NCBI RefSeq assembly: GCF_016316925.1
Contig: NZ_JAEEGB010000009.1
Span: 103,307 to 167,306 of the forward strand
DNA length: 64,000 nt
Reading direction: 5' to 3'
From: Clostridium aciditolerans
GTDB lineage: Bacteria > Bacillota > Clostridia > Clostridiales > Clostridiaceae
Shown here: positions 45,625 through 55,421 of the stretch, one piece after another
Layout of the letters: the number at the start of each line of letters is the position of its first letter
Position numbering within the stretch: position 1 is the first letter of the stretch
Notes under the pieces: model-generated
Databases searched by the model: none
The model's input: only the letters and a program-made list of their open reading frames with translations
What the model was told of the DNA's origin: nothing
Program-made: the position numbers and the translations under genes

Positions 45625-46035
45625 ATGGTGATTTCAATAAATCAGCAATTTGGTTTAATAATATTTAGTCTTGTCTCAGGGATAATAACAGGAGTATTGT
45701 TTGATCTATATAGATTGATAAGAGGTTTTAACAATTCAAATAAAATTATAACCTTTATAGAAGATACTCTATTCTGGCTATTTACTTCAGTAGTAGTTTT
45801 TGCGTTTTTATTATATACTAACTATGCATATATAGGAATGTACGTATATCTTTGGATTGGAATAGGAATATACTTATACATGAAACTAATCAGTAGATTC
45901 TTTATAAGTTCTCAATACAAACTTTTTAAGTTCTTAGGAAGGGTGTTCAGAGTGACTAGAAACTCAATACTTTATCCATTTCAAGCCATAATTTATCTGA
46001 TTAAAATAAAAAATAAAGGAAATTATAAAAAATAA
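45625..46035 (+). CDS. yabQ: Spore cortex protein YabQ
   Basis: 136-residue membrane protein with four hydrophobic segments (about 6-24, 42-62, 65-90, 110-125). It begins ISINQQFGLIIFSLVSGIIT and continues GVLFDLYRLIRG, the YabQ signature. In Bacillus it locates to the forespore outer membrane and is needed for the cortex. AGGAG overlaps the yabP stop, so the two are co-translated. Confidence 0.92.
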   Translation: MVISINQQFGLIIFSLVSGIITGVLFDLYRLIRGFNNSNKIITFIEDTLFWLFTSVVVFAFLLYTNYAYIGMYVYLWIGIGIYLYMKLISRFFISSQYKLFKFLGRVFRVTRNSILYPFQAIIYLIKIKNKGNYKK

Positions 46036-46118
46036 CTTGAAGAAAATTGAAAATCAAATTAAAATGTAATTATAGCATTTAAAAATAAATCCCTATTTGG
46101 GAGTTTGGTGATTATATT

Positions 46119-46391
46119 ATGAGAAATAAAATCAAAGGAAAAAATGTGATTTTTGTTTTGATATTGACTTACGTTTGTTATATATTTATTAATCAGCAAA
46201 TAACCATGCGTAATATAAAAAACCAGATAGCTGATAAAAAAATAGAAGAACAAAAAGCTAAGGAAAAGAACCGAAAATTGCAGGACGAAGTTAAGATGTC
46301 TAAATCAGACATGTATATAGAGAAACTGGCACGAGAAAGGCTAGGTCTTATTAAACAAGGCGAGACTCCTGTAATAGATACAAAAAACTAA
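46119..46391 (+). CDS. divIC: Septum protein DivIC/FtsB family
   Basis: Cell-division protein of 90 residues with the family plan: short cytoplasmic start (MRNKIKGKN), one membrane segment (about 10-26), an extracellular coiled coil (about 30-62, IKNQIADKKIEEQKAKEKNR) and the conserved end YIEKLARERLGLIKQGETPV. It pairs with FtsL-type proteins at the septum. The ribosome-binding site is weak (GGTG near, GGGAG further). Its place after yabQ matches Bacillus. Confidence 0.93.
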   Translation: MRNKIKGKNVIFVLILTYVCYIFINQQITMRNIKNQIADKKIEEQKAKEKNRKLQDEVKMSKSDMYIEKLARERLGLIKQGETPVIDTKN

Positions 46392-46453
46392 TATCTGTTT
46401 TTAATTTTTAATTTATATAAACATTATTTTTATTAAGGAGGAGTCTTTTAAAT

Positions 46454-46861
46454 ATGACCTTAAAGGCAGGAAGCATACTAGAAGGTACAGTAGTTAATAT
46501 CACTAATTTTGGAGCATTTGTGGATATCGATGGGAAAACAGGCTTAGTTCACATATCTGAGGTTTCAGATACTTATGTGAAAAATATAAGGGATTACTTG
46601 AAGGAAAAGGATAAAGTAAAAGTTAAAGTAATTTCAGTTGATGATAATGGGAAGATAAGTCTATCTATAAAACAAGCTGTTCCAGAGACAAAGAGTTATA
46701 GACCTGTAGAGATAGATTGGCAAAGAGAAAAAGCTAAACCCAATCAAGGAAATTTTGAAGACAGATTAACAAAGTTCTTAAAGGATAGTGAAGAAAGATT
46801 TCAAGATCTAAAGAAACATCAGGATTCAAGAGGTAGAGGCTGTAAAAGAACTTCAAGTTAG
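46454..46861 (+). CDS. yabR: S1-domain RNA-binding protein (YabR)
   Basis: 135-residue protein with one S1 OB-fold RNA-binding domain at residues 1-75 (AGSILEGTVVNITNFGAFVD, then KTGLVHISEVSDTYVKNI and VKVISVDDNGKISLSIKQ), followed by a charged tail. Same position as Bacillus yabR, a general stress or translation-linked protein of unclear role. AAGGAGGAG before ATG. A terminator ends this operon, and three tRNA genes follow. Confidence 0.92.
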   Translation: MTLKAGSILEGTVVNITNFGAFVDIDGKTGLVHISEVSDTYVKNIRDYLKEKDKVKVKVISVDDNGKISLSIKQAVPETKSYRPVEIDWQREKAKPNQGNFEDRLTKFLKDSEERFQDLKKHQDSRGRGCKRTSS

Positions 46862-46870
46862 TAATGATAT

Positions 46871-46895
46871 GAGGAGGCTAATTTTAGCCTCTTTA
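46871..46895 (+). terminator. Terminator of the divIC-yabR unit
   Basis: GAGGCTAA/TTAGCCTC perfect stem with two-base centre and TTTAATATT tail. Confidence 0.75.
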
Positions 46896-46999
46896 ATATT
46901 ACCTAATATTTACATTAAAAAAATATAATAAATATAGTTGACAACTATATTTATATAATATATAATAGTCTATGTTGTTAGGTGATAGCAATACAACGT

Positions 47000-47088
47000 G
47001 CTGGAGTGGCGGAACTGGCAGACGCACAGGACTTAAAATCCTGCGGGCTTTAAAACCCGTACCGGTTCGATTCCGGTCTTCAGCACCA
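47000..47088 (+). tRNA. tRNA-Leu (anticodon TAA)
   Basis: Class II tRNA of 89 bases with a long variable arm (GCGGGCTTTAAAACCCGT). Acceptor GCTGGAG/CTTCAGC, anticodon loop CTTAAAA (TAA), T-loop TTCGATT, discriminator A, encoded CCA. Confidence 0.96.
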
Positions 47089-47092
47089 ATGT

Positions 47093-47168
<76 letters not shown>

Positions 47169-47180
47169 AAAAAATAATAT

Positions 47181-47257
47181 GGCGGAATAGCTCAGCTGGC
47201 TAGAGCATTCGGTTCATACCCGAAGTGTCGTAGGTTCAAGTCCTATTTCCGCTACCA
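47181..47257 (+). tRNA. Elongator tRNA-Met (anticodon CAT)
   Basis: Anticodon stem TTCGG/CCGAA with loop TTCATAC; acceptor GGCGGAA/TTCCGCT with a G-U first pair, so not an initiator; T-loop TTCAAGT; encoded CCA. Could be tRNA-Ile2 if C34 is modified to lysidine by TilS (gene at 50133), which cannot be told from these data alone. Confidence 0.85.
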
Positions 47258-47261
47258 AATG

Positions 47262-47290
47262 AAACCTGTGAGTAAATCACAGGTTTTTTT
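47262..47290 (+). terminator. Terminator of the tRNA cluster
   Basis: AAACCTGTGA/TCACAGGTTT perfect 10-bp stem, GTAAA loop and a seven-T tail. Confidence 0.92.
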
Positions 47291-47499
47291 ATTGTATTCT
47301 TGATAATACAAGATTGTTTAAAAATTGATATCTATGTAGTTATAGATATATAAGAATGTTGAATTATAAAAGAAATCTTTGATATACGACATGGAATATA
47401 ATGGAAAATATTTTTTTTAAGATTAATTGTCTAAATAAAATAATTAAAAAGAAACTTAGGAATATATGTCCTAAAAAAAAATCATCACAACACTACTTT

Positions 47500-47532
47500 G
47501 TGACATTTATTTCCAAATACCTTTGTTATAAT
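47500..47532 (+). promoter_or_regulatory. Possible Spo0A-type promoter of spoIIE
   Basis: GTGACA (47500-47505) and perfect TATAAT (47527-47532) are separated by 21 bases, the unusual spacing known for Spo0A-activated sigma-A promoters such as spoIIE and spoIIG. The gap 47291-47563 holds nothing else recognisable; one 0A-box-like sequence (6 of 7 bases, 47385-47391, reverse) is present. Confidence 0.4.
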
Positions 47533-47563
47533 ATAGAAAGTAATTAAATAAGGTGGGTGTTAT

Positions 47564-49954
47564 GTGATGCAATACGGAGTGGAGCTTTTTCCATATCAAA
47601 GAATCAAAAAAATGAAAAACGAAGAAAAAAAACAAAAGTTTCAAGAACTATCAGATGTCCTTAAAATTATTAGCTATTTTGTAGCGGCATTTTTAGTTGG
47701 CAGAGTACTTATGGTAAATCTTATGGCTCCATTTGGAATAGCTTATTTAATAGCAATCATAGTCTCTGAGAATAACAAAGTATCTTTAGTATCGGGCATT
47801 GGAACATTGTTAGGGTATGTTTCTTTATATAATAACGTTAAAAACTTACCAGTATATTTTATAGTAACCGCAACACTTTTAGTTTTAAACTATATATTAA
47901 AGAATATTGAACAGAAGAAAAAATTATTACTAATATTCTTTTCAATTTTTTTAGAATTTTTGCTTTACAAATTATTAATTGTAAAGTTAAGTTTAGCAAT
48001 AGGATTTTTGACTTCGTTTTTTGAAATTACATGTATCTTTCCATTATATTTTATTATTCATTATTCAATAATATGCTTTAAAGAATTAAAAACAAGACAT
48101 TTATATACCAACGAGGAAATAATAAGTATGGCAGTGACTGCATCCCTTATAATAGCAGGAACATGGGGGACAAGCATTCATGGAGTATCAATAAGAAATG
48201 TTATAGCATTGACTTTTGTACTTATACTAGGATATGTAAAAGGAAGTTCAGCAGGTGCGGCAGCAGGTGTAGCAATGGGAACTATAATAGGGGTTACATC
48301 TAATGATATGATAACTTCTATAGGGGTATATGGCTTGTGTGGGCTCATATCAGGAATATTTAGAGAAACTGGAAAGTGGATGAGTGGTTTAGCATACATA
48401 GTAGCCTTTGCTGTGCTAAAGATGTACTCAGATATAGGTGTACAATTTAAAATTATAGAATCAATTATAAGTTGTGCAGTTTTTCTTGCTATACCGCAAA
48501 AGATTTATAGAAAATTAGAATTAGAATTAGATTGGCAAAAAAAGCAAGAATGTTTCAAGGATAACTATGTTGACAAAGTTAAAGATATATTAATTGGTAA
48601 GCTTAATAGCTTCTCAGATGTGCTCCTTAATATGTCAAAAGTGTTAGAAAAATTAGCAGACAACGATAAATTAGAAATGAAAAGTAAAAGTAGTGCATTA
48701 ATAGAAAATCTTGCTGATAGAGTTTGCTCAACATGTAATATGAAGTCTATGTGCTGGAAAAGGGAAACCTTTTATACCTATAATGCATTTAGTGAGCTTA
48801 TTGGAAATTATCAAGAAAACAAGAAGGACGTACCCTATGAATTAGAAAGAAAATGCACTAAACGATCTGTACTTATTAAAAACACTGAAGACATTGTAAA
48901 CGGATATATAATAAATGAAATGTGGAGAAATAGGCTAAGTGAATGTAGAGAGCTTTTGGCACATCAGATAGAGAACATGGCTAATTCTGTAACGGAGATC
49001 GTAAAAGAATTTGATGATAATATAAAATTCAATACTGATACCGAAAATAATATAAGAAGAGTGTTGAATAAAAATAATATACAGTATAGAGATATATTCT
49101 GTTTTAATAATAAAAATGATAGATTGGTTGTAAAATTATCAATGGAGGCTTGTGGAGGAGAGCAATTATGTATAAAAAAGGTTTTACCATTAATTAATGA
49201 AGTCACTGGAAAGTGTATGTGTGTAAGTGATGATGGTTGCAATTTAAACCCTCTAATGAATGGGTGTAATGTTACTTTTGAAGAAACGCCAAAATATCAT
49301 GTAGCATCATATGTAAGTACTGAATGTAAAAATGGAGAAAAGCATAATGGAGATACTTATAGTTTCGGCAAGCTTCCAGATGGAACATATATGACTATAA
49401 TAAGTGATGGTATGGGATCAGGGCCACAAGCAGGAAGAGAAAGTGGAGCTGCAGTAGAGCTCATAGAAAAGTTTGCAAAGGCAGGATTTAATAAACTTAC
49501 AGCTATAAATACTATTAACTCTATTATGACTATTAAGTTTTCAGAGAATGAAAAATTTTCTACACTTGACTTAAGTAGCATGGATTTATATGAAGGAGAA
49601 ATAGATTTTATGAAAGTGGGATCAGTTGCTAGTTTTATAAAAAGAGGAGATGAGGTTGAGGTTATAAGTTCTAAAACATTACCTATTGGAGTTTTAGATA
49701 AACCGGATGTGGATATAACTAAAAAGAAGCTTAAAAATGGTGACATAGTAATAATGCTAAGTGATGGCGTACTGGACTATGAGAGTGAGGCTGCTGGAAA
49801 GGTAGATTGGATTGTAGAATTCTTAAAAAACTCGAAGAATACAGACCCAAGAGATTTGTGCGAAAATATAATAAATAAGGCAAAAGAATTAAGTGGTGGA
49901 AAGGTAAAGGATGATATGACGGCAATTGTACAAAAGGTATATAATTTATATTGA
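47564..49954 (+). CDS. spoIIE: Stage II sporulation protein E, PP2C phosphatase
   Basis: Membrane phosphatase that dephosphorylates SpoIIAA and so activates sigma-F in the forespore. 796 residues: about ten membrane segments (residues 35-325), a middle region with a cysteine set (VCSTCNMKSMCWKRETF), and a C-terminal PP2C domain (about 585-796) with metal-binding FGKLPDGTYMTIISDGMGSG, VIMLSDGVLDYE and KDDMTAIVQKV. The start is GTG at 47564, seven bases after AGGTGG; ATG at 47567 is nearly as good. Located after yabR and tRNAs, as in Bacillus. Confidence 0.96.
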   Translation: MMQYGVELFPYQRIKKMKNEEKKQKFQELSDVLKIISYFVAAFLVGRVLMVNLMAPFGIAYLIAIIVSENNKVSLVSGIGTLLGYVSLYNNVKNLPVYFIVTATLLVLNYILKNIEQKKKLLLIFFSIFLEFLLYKLLIVKLSLAIGFLTSFFEITCIFPLYFIIHYSIICFKELKTRHLYTNEEIISMAVTASLIIAGTWGTSIHGVSIRNVIALTFVLILGYVKGSSAGAAAGVAMGTIIGVTSNDMITSIGVYGLCGLISGIFRETGKWMSGLAYIVAFAVLKMYSDIGVQFKIIESIISCAVFLAIPQKIYRKLELELDWQKKQECFKDNYVDKVKDILIGKLNSFSDVLLNMSKVLEKLADNDKLEMKSKSSALIENLADRVCSTCNMKSMCWKRETFYTYNAFSELIGNYQENKKDVPYELERKCTKRSVLIKNTEDIVNGYIINEMWRNRLSECRELLAHQIENMANSVTEIVKEFDDNIKFNTDTENNIRRVLNKNNIQYRDIFCFNNKNDRLVVKLSMEACGGEQLCIKKVLPLINEVTGKCMCVSDDGCNLNPLMNGCNVTFEETPKYHVASYVSTECKNGEKHNGDTYSFGKLPDGTYMTIISDGMGSGPQAGRESGAAVELIEKFAKAGFNKLTAINTINSIMTIKFSENEKFSTLDLSSMDLYEGEIDFMKVGSVASFIKRGDEVEVISSKTLPIGVLDKPDVDITKKKLKNGDIVIMLSDGVLDYESEAAGKVDWIVEFLKNSKNTDPRDLCENIINKAKELSGGKVKDDMTAIVQKVYNLY

Positions 49955-49971
49955 TTCAAAAATAAAAAGTG

Positions 49972-50014
49972 AAAAAACTAAATACGCATGAAAAAATGCG
50001 TGTTTAGTTTTTTG
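49972..50014 (+). terminator. Terminator of spoIIE
   Basis: Stem of 17 pairs (ACTAAATACGCAT with one U-G pair) and TTTTTT tail shortly after the stop. Confidence 0.88.
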
Positions 50015-50132
50015 TTTTGCTGAAGACACAGGTCGTTATAGGAATATATGATCGAAACTCTTACATTGAAAATTATTTATGATATAATTAATATATTATT
50101 TCTAAACAAACTATTTTTAGGAAGTGTTAACT

Positions 50133-51521
50133 TTGATAGAAACAACTCTAAAAACAATAAAAGAAAATAACATGTTTGAAAAGGGAGACAAAGTAATAGT
50201 TGCGGTATCAGGAGGTCCTGATTCTATATGCCTTTTACATATATTAAATGCTTTAAAAGAGCAATTGCAAATAACTTTATATGCAGCACATATTAATCAT
50301 TGTCTAAGAGGAAAAGAGTCGGATGAGGATGAAAAATATGTTGAGAAATTTTGTGAAAATCTAAATATAGAGTTTAGAAGCAAGAGAGTAAATATAAATG
50401 ACCTAGTAAGAAAGAAAAACATTTCCTCGGAAACTGCGGGCAGAGAAGCAAGATATAAGTTTTTTTATGAGTTAAAAAGTAAGTTTGGAGCTCAAAAGAT
50501 AGCCATAGCTCATAACGCTAATGATCAGGCTGAAACTGTTTTGATGCGAATAATGCGAGGAACAGGAATGGAAGGTCTTATTGGTATAAGATCAGTAAGA
50601 GACAACATTTTTGTAAGACCTTTAATAAATTGTTCAAGAGAAAGCATTGAGAAATATTGCGAGGATAATAATATTAATCCTAGAATAGATAAAACAAATT
50701 TAGAGCCGATATATGCAAGGAATAAAGTACGACTCCAGCTTATACCGTACATAAAGGAAAATTTTAATGAAGATATTGTGACTACCCTAAATAGATTAGC
50801 TAGCACTATAAGAGTAGACAATGATTATTTAGAAATGATTGCAAAAGAAAAATATAAAAAATATTGTGATGATAATAAAGAAAAGGTTATAATATCTAAG
50901 GAAGCGTTTTTAGAGCATGAATCTATAATTACAAGAATTATACGATTAGCGCTCTATAATGTATCAGGCAATTTATATAACTTTGAAAAGATTCATATTT
51001 ATGATGTGATTGATATTCAGAAAAATGCTACAGGTAAGATGCTGACCCTTCCAAACAAAATACATATACAAAATAATTATGGAGATATATCTGTCTATAA
51101 GAAGAAAGAACAAAATATAAAAAATAATAACATTGAATATACATTACATAGTGGATTAAATAAAATAAAAGATTTTAATTTAGGAATTACCCTAGAGCTG
51201 ATTGATAAAACAGATAATCTAGTTGTGAAACAAGAAAATTTTGTTAAGTATTTTGACTATAATAAGATAAAAGGAGATACTATAATTAGGTGGAGAAAAG
51301 ATGGAGATCGTTTCACGCCTTTAGGAATGAAGGGAAGCAAAAAATTAAAAGATTTATTTATAGATCTAAAAGTGCCGAAAGACGAAAGAGATAGAATTCC
51401 ACTTATATGTTTTGGTGGCGAAATTGCATGGGTAGTAGGATACAGGGTTAGTGAACTTTTTAAAGTTGACAAAAATACAAAAAAAATTCTAAAAATAACA
51501 ATTGAAAGTGAGGAAGCCTAA
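50133..51521 (+). CDS. tilS: tRNA(Ile)-lysidine synthase
   Basis: Modifies C34 of tRNA-Ile2 to lysidine so that it reads AUA, an important codon in this AT-rich genome. About 462 residues from TTG 50133, preferred because AGGAAG lies eight bases upstream; the in-frame GTG at 50124 overlaps that site. N-terminal PP-loop ATPase SGGPDSICLLHILNAL, then AAHINHCLRGKESDEDEKYV and AHNANDQAETVLMRIMRGTG; middle TilS domain; C-terminal domain KDRFTPLG-like (DGDRFTPLGMKGSKKLKDLF). It ends one base before hpt. Confidence 0.95.
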   Translation: MIETTLKTIKENNMFEKGDKVIVAVSGGPDSICLLHILNALKEQLQITLYAAHINHCLRGKESDEDEKYVEKFCENLNIEFRSKRVNINDLVRKKNISSETAGREARYKFFYELKSKFGAQKIAIAHNANDQAETVLMRIMRGTGMEGLIGIRSVRDNIFVRPLINCSRESIEKYCEDNNINPRIDKTNLEPIYARNKVRLQLIPYIKENFNEDIVTTLNRLASTIRVDNDYLEMIAKEKYKKYCDDNKEKVIISKEAFLEHESIITRIIRLALYNVSGNLYNFEKIHIYDVIDIQKNATGKMLTLPNKIHIQNNYGDISVYKKKEQNIKNNNIEYTLHSGLNKIKDFNLGITLELIDKTDNLVVKQENFVKYFDYNKIKGDTIIRWRKDGDRFTPLGMKGSKKLKDLFIDLKVPKDERDRIPLICFGGEIAWVVGYRVSELFKVDKNTKKILKITIESEEA

Positions 51522-52067
51522 ATGAATTGCATGCAACAGGATATAAGAGAAGTATTGCTTACAGAAGAACAACTTAGAACAAAAATAAGAGAAATAGGTC
51601 AACAAGTAAGCAAAGACTATGATGGGAAAGATTTAATGCTAGTTGGAATATTAAAAGGATCTGTTCCCTTTATGGCAGATTTATTAAAAGAAATAACTAT
51701 ACCATGTACAATGGATTTTATGGCAGTATCGAGCTATGGCAATTCAAGTAAAACCTCAGGAATAGTAAGAATTCTAAAGGATTTAGATTTTGAAATAGAA
51801 GGTAAGCATGTTTTAATAGTAGAAGATATAATAGATTCAGGAACAACATTAGCATACCTAATTGAATATCTAAAAGGTAGAAAACCTGCTAGTCTTGAGA
51901 TAGCATGCCTTTTAAGCAAACCTGAAAGAAGAGCGGTTGAAATCAATGCTAGGTATATGGGATTTGTTGTTCCAGACTATTTTTTAGTAGGTTATGGTCT
52001 TGACTACGCAGAAAAGTATAGAAATTTACCGTATATCGGTATATTAAAGGAGGAGGTTTATCAGTAA
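51522..52067 (+). CDS. hpt: Hypoxanthine-guanine phosphoribosyltransferase
   Basis: Salvages hypoxanthine and guanine with PRPP. 181 residues. Motifs: GILKGSVPFMADLLKEI, MAVSSYGNSSKTSG (flexible loop) and the PRPP-binding VLIVEDIIDSGTTLAYL. ATG starts directly after the tilS stop, with GAGGAAG in the end of tilS, so translation is coupled. The order tilS-hpt-ftsH is the same as in Bacillus. PRPP comes from Prs encoded 20 kb upstream. Confidence 0.97.
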   Translation: MNCMQQDIREVLLTEEQLRTKIREIGQQVSKDYDGKDLMLVGILKGSVPFMADLLKEITIPCTMDFMAVSSYGNSSKTSGIVRILKDLDFEIEGKHVLIVEDIIDSGTTLAYLIEYLKGRKPASLEIACLLSKPERRAVEINARYMGFVVPDYFLVGYGLDYAEKYRNLPYIGILKEEVYQ

Positions 52068-52149
52068 ATTAGTGCCGAATTTATTGTAATGAAATCTGCC
52101 TTATGATACAATTTTACAATATAAAACTAGAAAGAGAGGGGGGCCTATA

Positions 52150-53952
52150 ATGAAAAAATTTTCAAGCGCAACGGCCTGGGTTATAGTATTTGTATTAGTA
52201 ATTCTTGCAGCACTAATGCTTGTGAGAACTAATGAAGGTGCAACAGCCATAAATTTTAATGACTTTCAGAAATATTGGTTAGAGAATAAAGTAACGAGCT
52301 TCGAAGTAAAAGAAGATAAAATGACAGTAGTAGGAACACTAAAAGATGGTCAGCAATATGAGACTGTAGTTCCATCAGAAAGACTGTTTCAATTTATAGG
52401 AGAACATCCAAAGGATGGAAGTGTTAAGGAGGTATATGTTAAGCCAGCAGCAGTACCTATGTGGGTACAATATTTACCTACGGTACTTTTAATATTAATG
52501 CTTGTAGCATTCTGGTTTATGTTTATGCAGCAATCACAGGGTGGTGGAGGCAACCGAAATGTTATGAATTTTGGGAAGAGCCGAGCTAAAATGGCTACAC
52601 CTGATAAGAAAAAGGTCACTTTCAGTGATGTTGCAGGAGCAGATGAAGAAAAAGCTGAATTAGCAGAGATAGTTGATTTCCTAAAGCAGCCTAAAAGATA
52701 TATAGAAATGGGAGCAAGGATACCTAAAGGGGTATTACTTGTGGGACCTCCAGGTACAGGAAAAACCCTTCTAGCAAAGGCTATAGCAGGAGAAGCTGGA
52801 GTGCCATTTTTCAGTATATCCGGTTCAGACTTTGTTGAAATGTTTGTAGGTGTTGGAGCATCTAGAGTAAGAGACTTGTTTGACCAAGCGAAGAAAAACT
52901 CACCATGTATTATTTTTATTGATGAAATAGATGCAGTGGGTAGACAAAGAGGTGCTGGCCTTGGTGGTGGACACGATGAAAGAGAGCAAACATTAAATCA
53001 ATTACTTGTTGAGATGGATGGATTTGGAGCAAATGAAGGTATAATAATGATAGCAGCTACTAATAGGCCAGATATATTAGATCCTGCGCTTTTAAGACCA
53101 GGAAGATTTGATAGGCAAATAGTAGTTGGAGCTCCTGATGTTAAAGGAAGAGAAGAGATCCTTAGAGTTCATTCAAAAAATAAACCTTTATCTACTGAAG
53201 TTAAGCTAGACGTTCTCGCAAAAAGAACACCAGGGTTTACTGGTGCTGATTTAGAAAACTTAATGAATGAATCTGCTCTTTTAGCGGTAAGAAAAAATAA
53301 AGATTCAATAGAGATGGATGAACTTGAGGAAGCTGTAACTAGAGTTATTGCAGGCCCTGAAAAGAGAAGTAGGGTTATAGCAGAGGAAGATAGAAGATTA
53401 ACAGCTTATCATGAAGCAGGGCATGCGGTAGTGATGAAGCTACTGCCTACTGCAGATCCAGTTCACCAAATAAGCATAATACCAAGAGGTATGGCTGGAG
53501 GATATACTATGCATCTTCCAGAGAAGGATACTGCTTATATGTCTAAAACAAAGCTTCAAGATGAAATCGTAGGGCTTCTAGGTGGAAGAGTTGCTGAAAA
53601 GCTAATAATAGGAGATATAAGTACTGGAGCTAAAAATGATATTGAAAGAGCAACAACAATATCTAGAAAAATGGTTATGGATTATGGCATGAGTGACTTA
53701 GGGCCAATAGCTTTTGGGTCTGGGCATGATGAAGTTTTCTTAGGAAGAGATTTTGGAAAAGGAAGAAATTTCAGCGAAGAAGTGGCTTTTGAAATAGATA
53801 AAGAAATTAGAAAGCTTATTGATGAAGGTTACAACAAAGCAGAAAAACTTTTAAATGAAAATATATCAAAGCTTCATGCCGTTGCTAAAGAATTACTTGA
53901 AAGAGAAAAGCTTGAAGCAAATGAGTTTGAAGAAATATTTAATAATGCTTAG
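52150..53952 (+). CDS. ftsH: ATP-dependent zinc metalloprotease FtsH
   Basis: Membrane-bound AAA+ protease that degrades damaged membrane and regulatory proteins. 600 residues: membrane segments at about 8-25 and 103-123 around a small extracellular domain, AAA module with Walker [19 protein letters not shown], Walker [16 protein letters not shown] and SRH arginines ([10 protein letters not shown]), and protease domain with the zinc site H-E-A-G-H ([13 protein letters not shown]) and third ligand Asp ([12 protein letters not shown] region). GAGAGGGGG before ATG. Terminator follows. Confidence 0.98.
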   Translation: MKKFSSATAWVIVFVLVILAALMLVRTNEGATAINFNDFQKYWLENKVTSFEVKEDKMTVVGTLKDGQQYETVVPSERLFQFIGEHPKDGSVKEVYVKPAAVPMWVQYLPTVLLILMLVAFWFMFMQQSQGGGGNRNVMNFGKSRAKMATPDKKKVTFSDVAGADEEKAELAEIVDFLKQPKRYIEMGARIPKGVLLVGPPGTGKTLLAKAIAGEAGVPFFSISGSDFVEMFVGVGASRVRDLFDQAKKNSPCIIFIDEIDAVGRQRGAGLGGGHDEREQTLNQLLVEMDGFGANEGIIMIAATNRPDILDPALLRPGRFDRQIVVGAPDVKGREEILRVHSKNKPLSTEVKLDVLAKRTPGFTGADLENLMNESALLAVRKNKDSIEMDELEEAVTRVIAGPEKRSRVIAEEDRRLTAYHEAGHAVVMKLLPTADPVHQISIIPRGMAGGYTMHLPEKDTAYMSKTKLQDEIVGLLGGRVAEKLIIGDISTGAKNDIERATTISRKMVMDYGMSDLGPIAFGSGHDEVFLGRDFGKGRNFSEEVAFEIDKEIRKLIDEGYNKAEKLLNENISKLHAVAKELLEREKLEANEFEEIFNNA

Positions 53953-53955
53953 AAG

Positions 53956-53983
53956 ATAGAGGCTAATCAGCCTCTATTTTTTA
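53956..53983 (+). terminator. Terminator of ftsH
   Basis: ATAGAGGCT/AGCCTCTAT perfect stem, four-base loop and TTTTTTATTT tail. Confidence 0.9.
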
Positions 53984-54077
53984 TTTGTGAAATATATGTT
54001 AAAAACTACATAAAAGTGGTATAATTCATATATGTGTCTATTTTTAATATAAATTTTAATGAAATGAGATGATTGTT

Positions 54078-54464
54078 ATGGAGTTTAATGTTAAAGAAGG
54101 AATAACATCTACAATAGAAACATGCGTAACTGAAAATGACACGGCTAGCAAAATAGGATCTGGAAATTTAGAGGTTTTTTCTACACCTGCTATGATAGCT
54201 CTTATGGAGAACACATCTAAAAGTTGTGTAGATTTACATCTTCCATACGGATATACAACTGTTGGAATAGAAGTTAGTATAAAGCACCTCAAAGCATCAC
54301 CTGTTGGAATGAAAGTAAGATGTGAAGCTCTTTTAACAAGAGTCGAGGGTAAAAGACTTTTCTTTAGTGTTCAAGCATGGGATGAGCATGGGAAAATAGG
54401 AGAAGGAATACATACAAGATATATAGTAAATAGTGATGATTTTATGAAAAAGGTACAGGCGTAG
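54078..54464 (+). CDS. Hotdog-fold thioesterase, FlK-like
   Basis: 128-residue hotdog-fold protein similar to the fluoroacetyl-CoA thioesterase FlK family (COG5496). Thr36, Glu44 and His70 ([24 protein letters not shown]) have the same spacing (8 and 26) as the FlK catalytic residues Thr42, Glu50 and His76. The start ATG 54078 gives the usual M-E-F-N-V-K-E-G-I; the ribosome-binding site is weak. Likely hydrolyses an acyl-CoA; resistance to fluoroacetate is not implied. A small hairpin (54554-54575) follows. Confidence 0.8.
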   Translation: MEFNVKEGITSTIETCVTENDTASKIGSGNLEVFSTPAMIALMENTSKSCVDLHLPYGYTTVGIEVSIKHLKASPVGMKVRCEALLTRVEGKRLFFSVQAWDEHGKIGEGIHTRYIVNSDDFMKKVQA

Positions 54465-54553
54465 TGCCAAAAGGACATAACCTTTTTCTTGACAAATAGA
54501 ATTTAATTGTTAAAATTAAATTATTAAACTGACAATAAAATGAGTATACTATA

Positions 54554-54577
54554 GGGCAGCTTCAGAGCTGCTCTTTA
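54554..54577 (+). terminator. Hairpin after the thioesterase gene
   Basis: GGGCAGCT-TCAG-AGCTGCTC stem (one G-U) with TTTAATT tail. It lies just downstream of a TATACT element (54545), so it is either a weak terminator or the 5' end hairpin of the coaX message. Confidence 0.5.
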
Positions 54578-54632
54578 ATTATGTTTAGCATTAAAAATAA
54601 GAATATATACTACTAGAAAGGTGGTGCAGTTA

Positions 54633-55421
54633 GTGATTTTAGTTTTAGATGTAGGCAATACTAATATTGTTCTTGGGATTTATAAGAATAAAGAACTAAT
54701 TGCTAATTGGAGATTATCTACAGATCCTATAAGAACAGCAGATGAATATGGTATTCAGGTAACACAATTATTTTTGCAAAGCAAACTTGATCCTTCAGAT
54801 GTAGAAGGAGTTATAATATCTTCAGTTGTTCCTAATATTATGTACTCATTGGAGCATATGATTATAAAGTACTTTGAAATAACTCCTATAGTAGTAGGAC
54901 CAGGAGTAAAGACTGGGATAAATATAAGATATGATAATCCTAAAGAAGTAGGTGCAGATAGGATAGTTAATGCAGTTGCAGCTCATGAAATTTATGAAAA
55001 ATCTGTTATTATAATAGATTTTGGAACAGCTACAACATTCTGTGCTATAACAGCTAGAGGAGATTATCTAGGGGGAACTATCTGTCCTGGAATTAATATA
55101 TCCTCAGAAGCTTTGTTTCAGAAGGCAGCTAAACTCCCAAGAATAGAGCTTATAAAACCTGCAGGGGTTATATGTAAAAATACAGTATCAAGTATGCAAG
55201 CGGGGATAGTGTATGGTTATATAGGTCAAGTAGATTACATAGTTGATAAAATGAAGAAAGAAATGATGCAACTCGGAGAAGACGAACCTTATGTTATTGC
55301 AACTGGGGGATTAGCAAAACTTATTAATGAAGAATCTAAATTTATAAATGTAATAGATCCAACACTAACGTTAAAAGGACTTAGAATTATTTACGAAAAG
55401 AATAGAGAACAGGTGTTGTAA
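54633..55421 (+). CDS. coaX: Type III pantothenate kinase
   Basis: First step of coenzyme A synthesis, phosphorylating pantothenate. 262 residues from GTG 54633, chosen because this gives [18 protein letters not shown], the standard start; earlier GTG codons overlap AAAGGTGGT. ASKHA-fold motifs: phosphate-1 [36 protein letters not shown] and [15 protein letters not shown], and C-terminal [11 protein letters not shown]. The stop shares one base with the dusB start, so they are co-translated. Confidence 0.96.
   Translation: MILVLDVGNTNIVLGIYKNKELIANWRLSTDPIRTADEYGIQVTQLFLQSKLDPSDVEGVIISSVVPNIMYSLEHMIIKYFEITPIVVGPGVKTGINIRYDNPKEVGADRIVNAVAAHEIYEKSVIIIDFGTATTFCAITARGDYLGGTICPGINISSEALFQKAAKLPRIELIKPAGVICKNTVSSMQAGIVYGYIGQVDYIVDKMKKEMMQLGEDEPYVIATGGLAKLINEESKFINVIDPTLTLKGLRIIYEKNREQVL

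Noticed and set aside
47181-47257. Calling the second CAT tRNA tRNA-Ile2 (lysidine type)
   Set aside because: Its acceptor and anticodon arms do not decide the issue by eye, so elongator Met is kept as the main call with the alternative noted.
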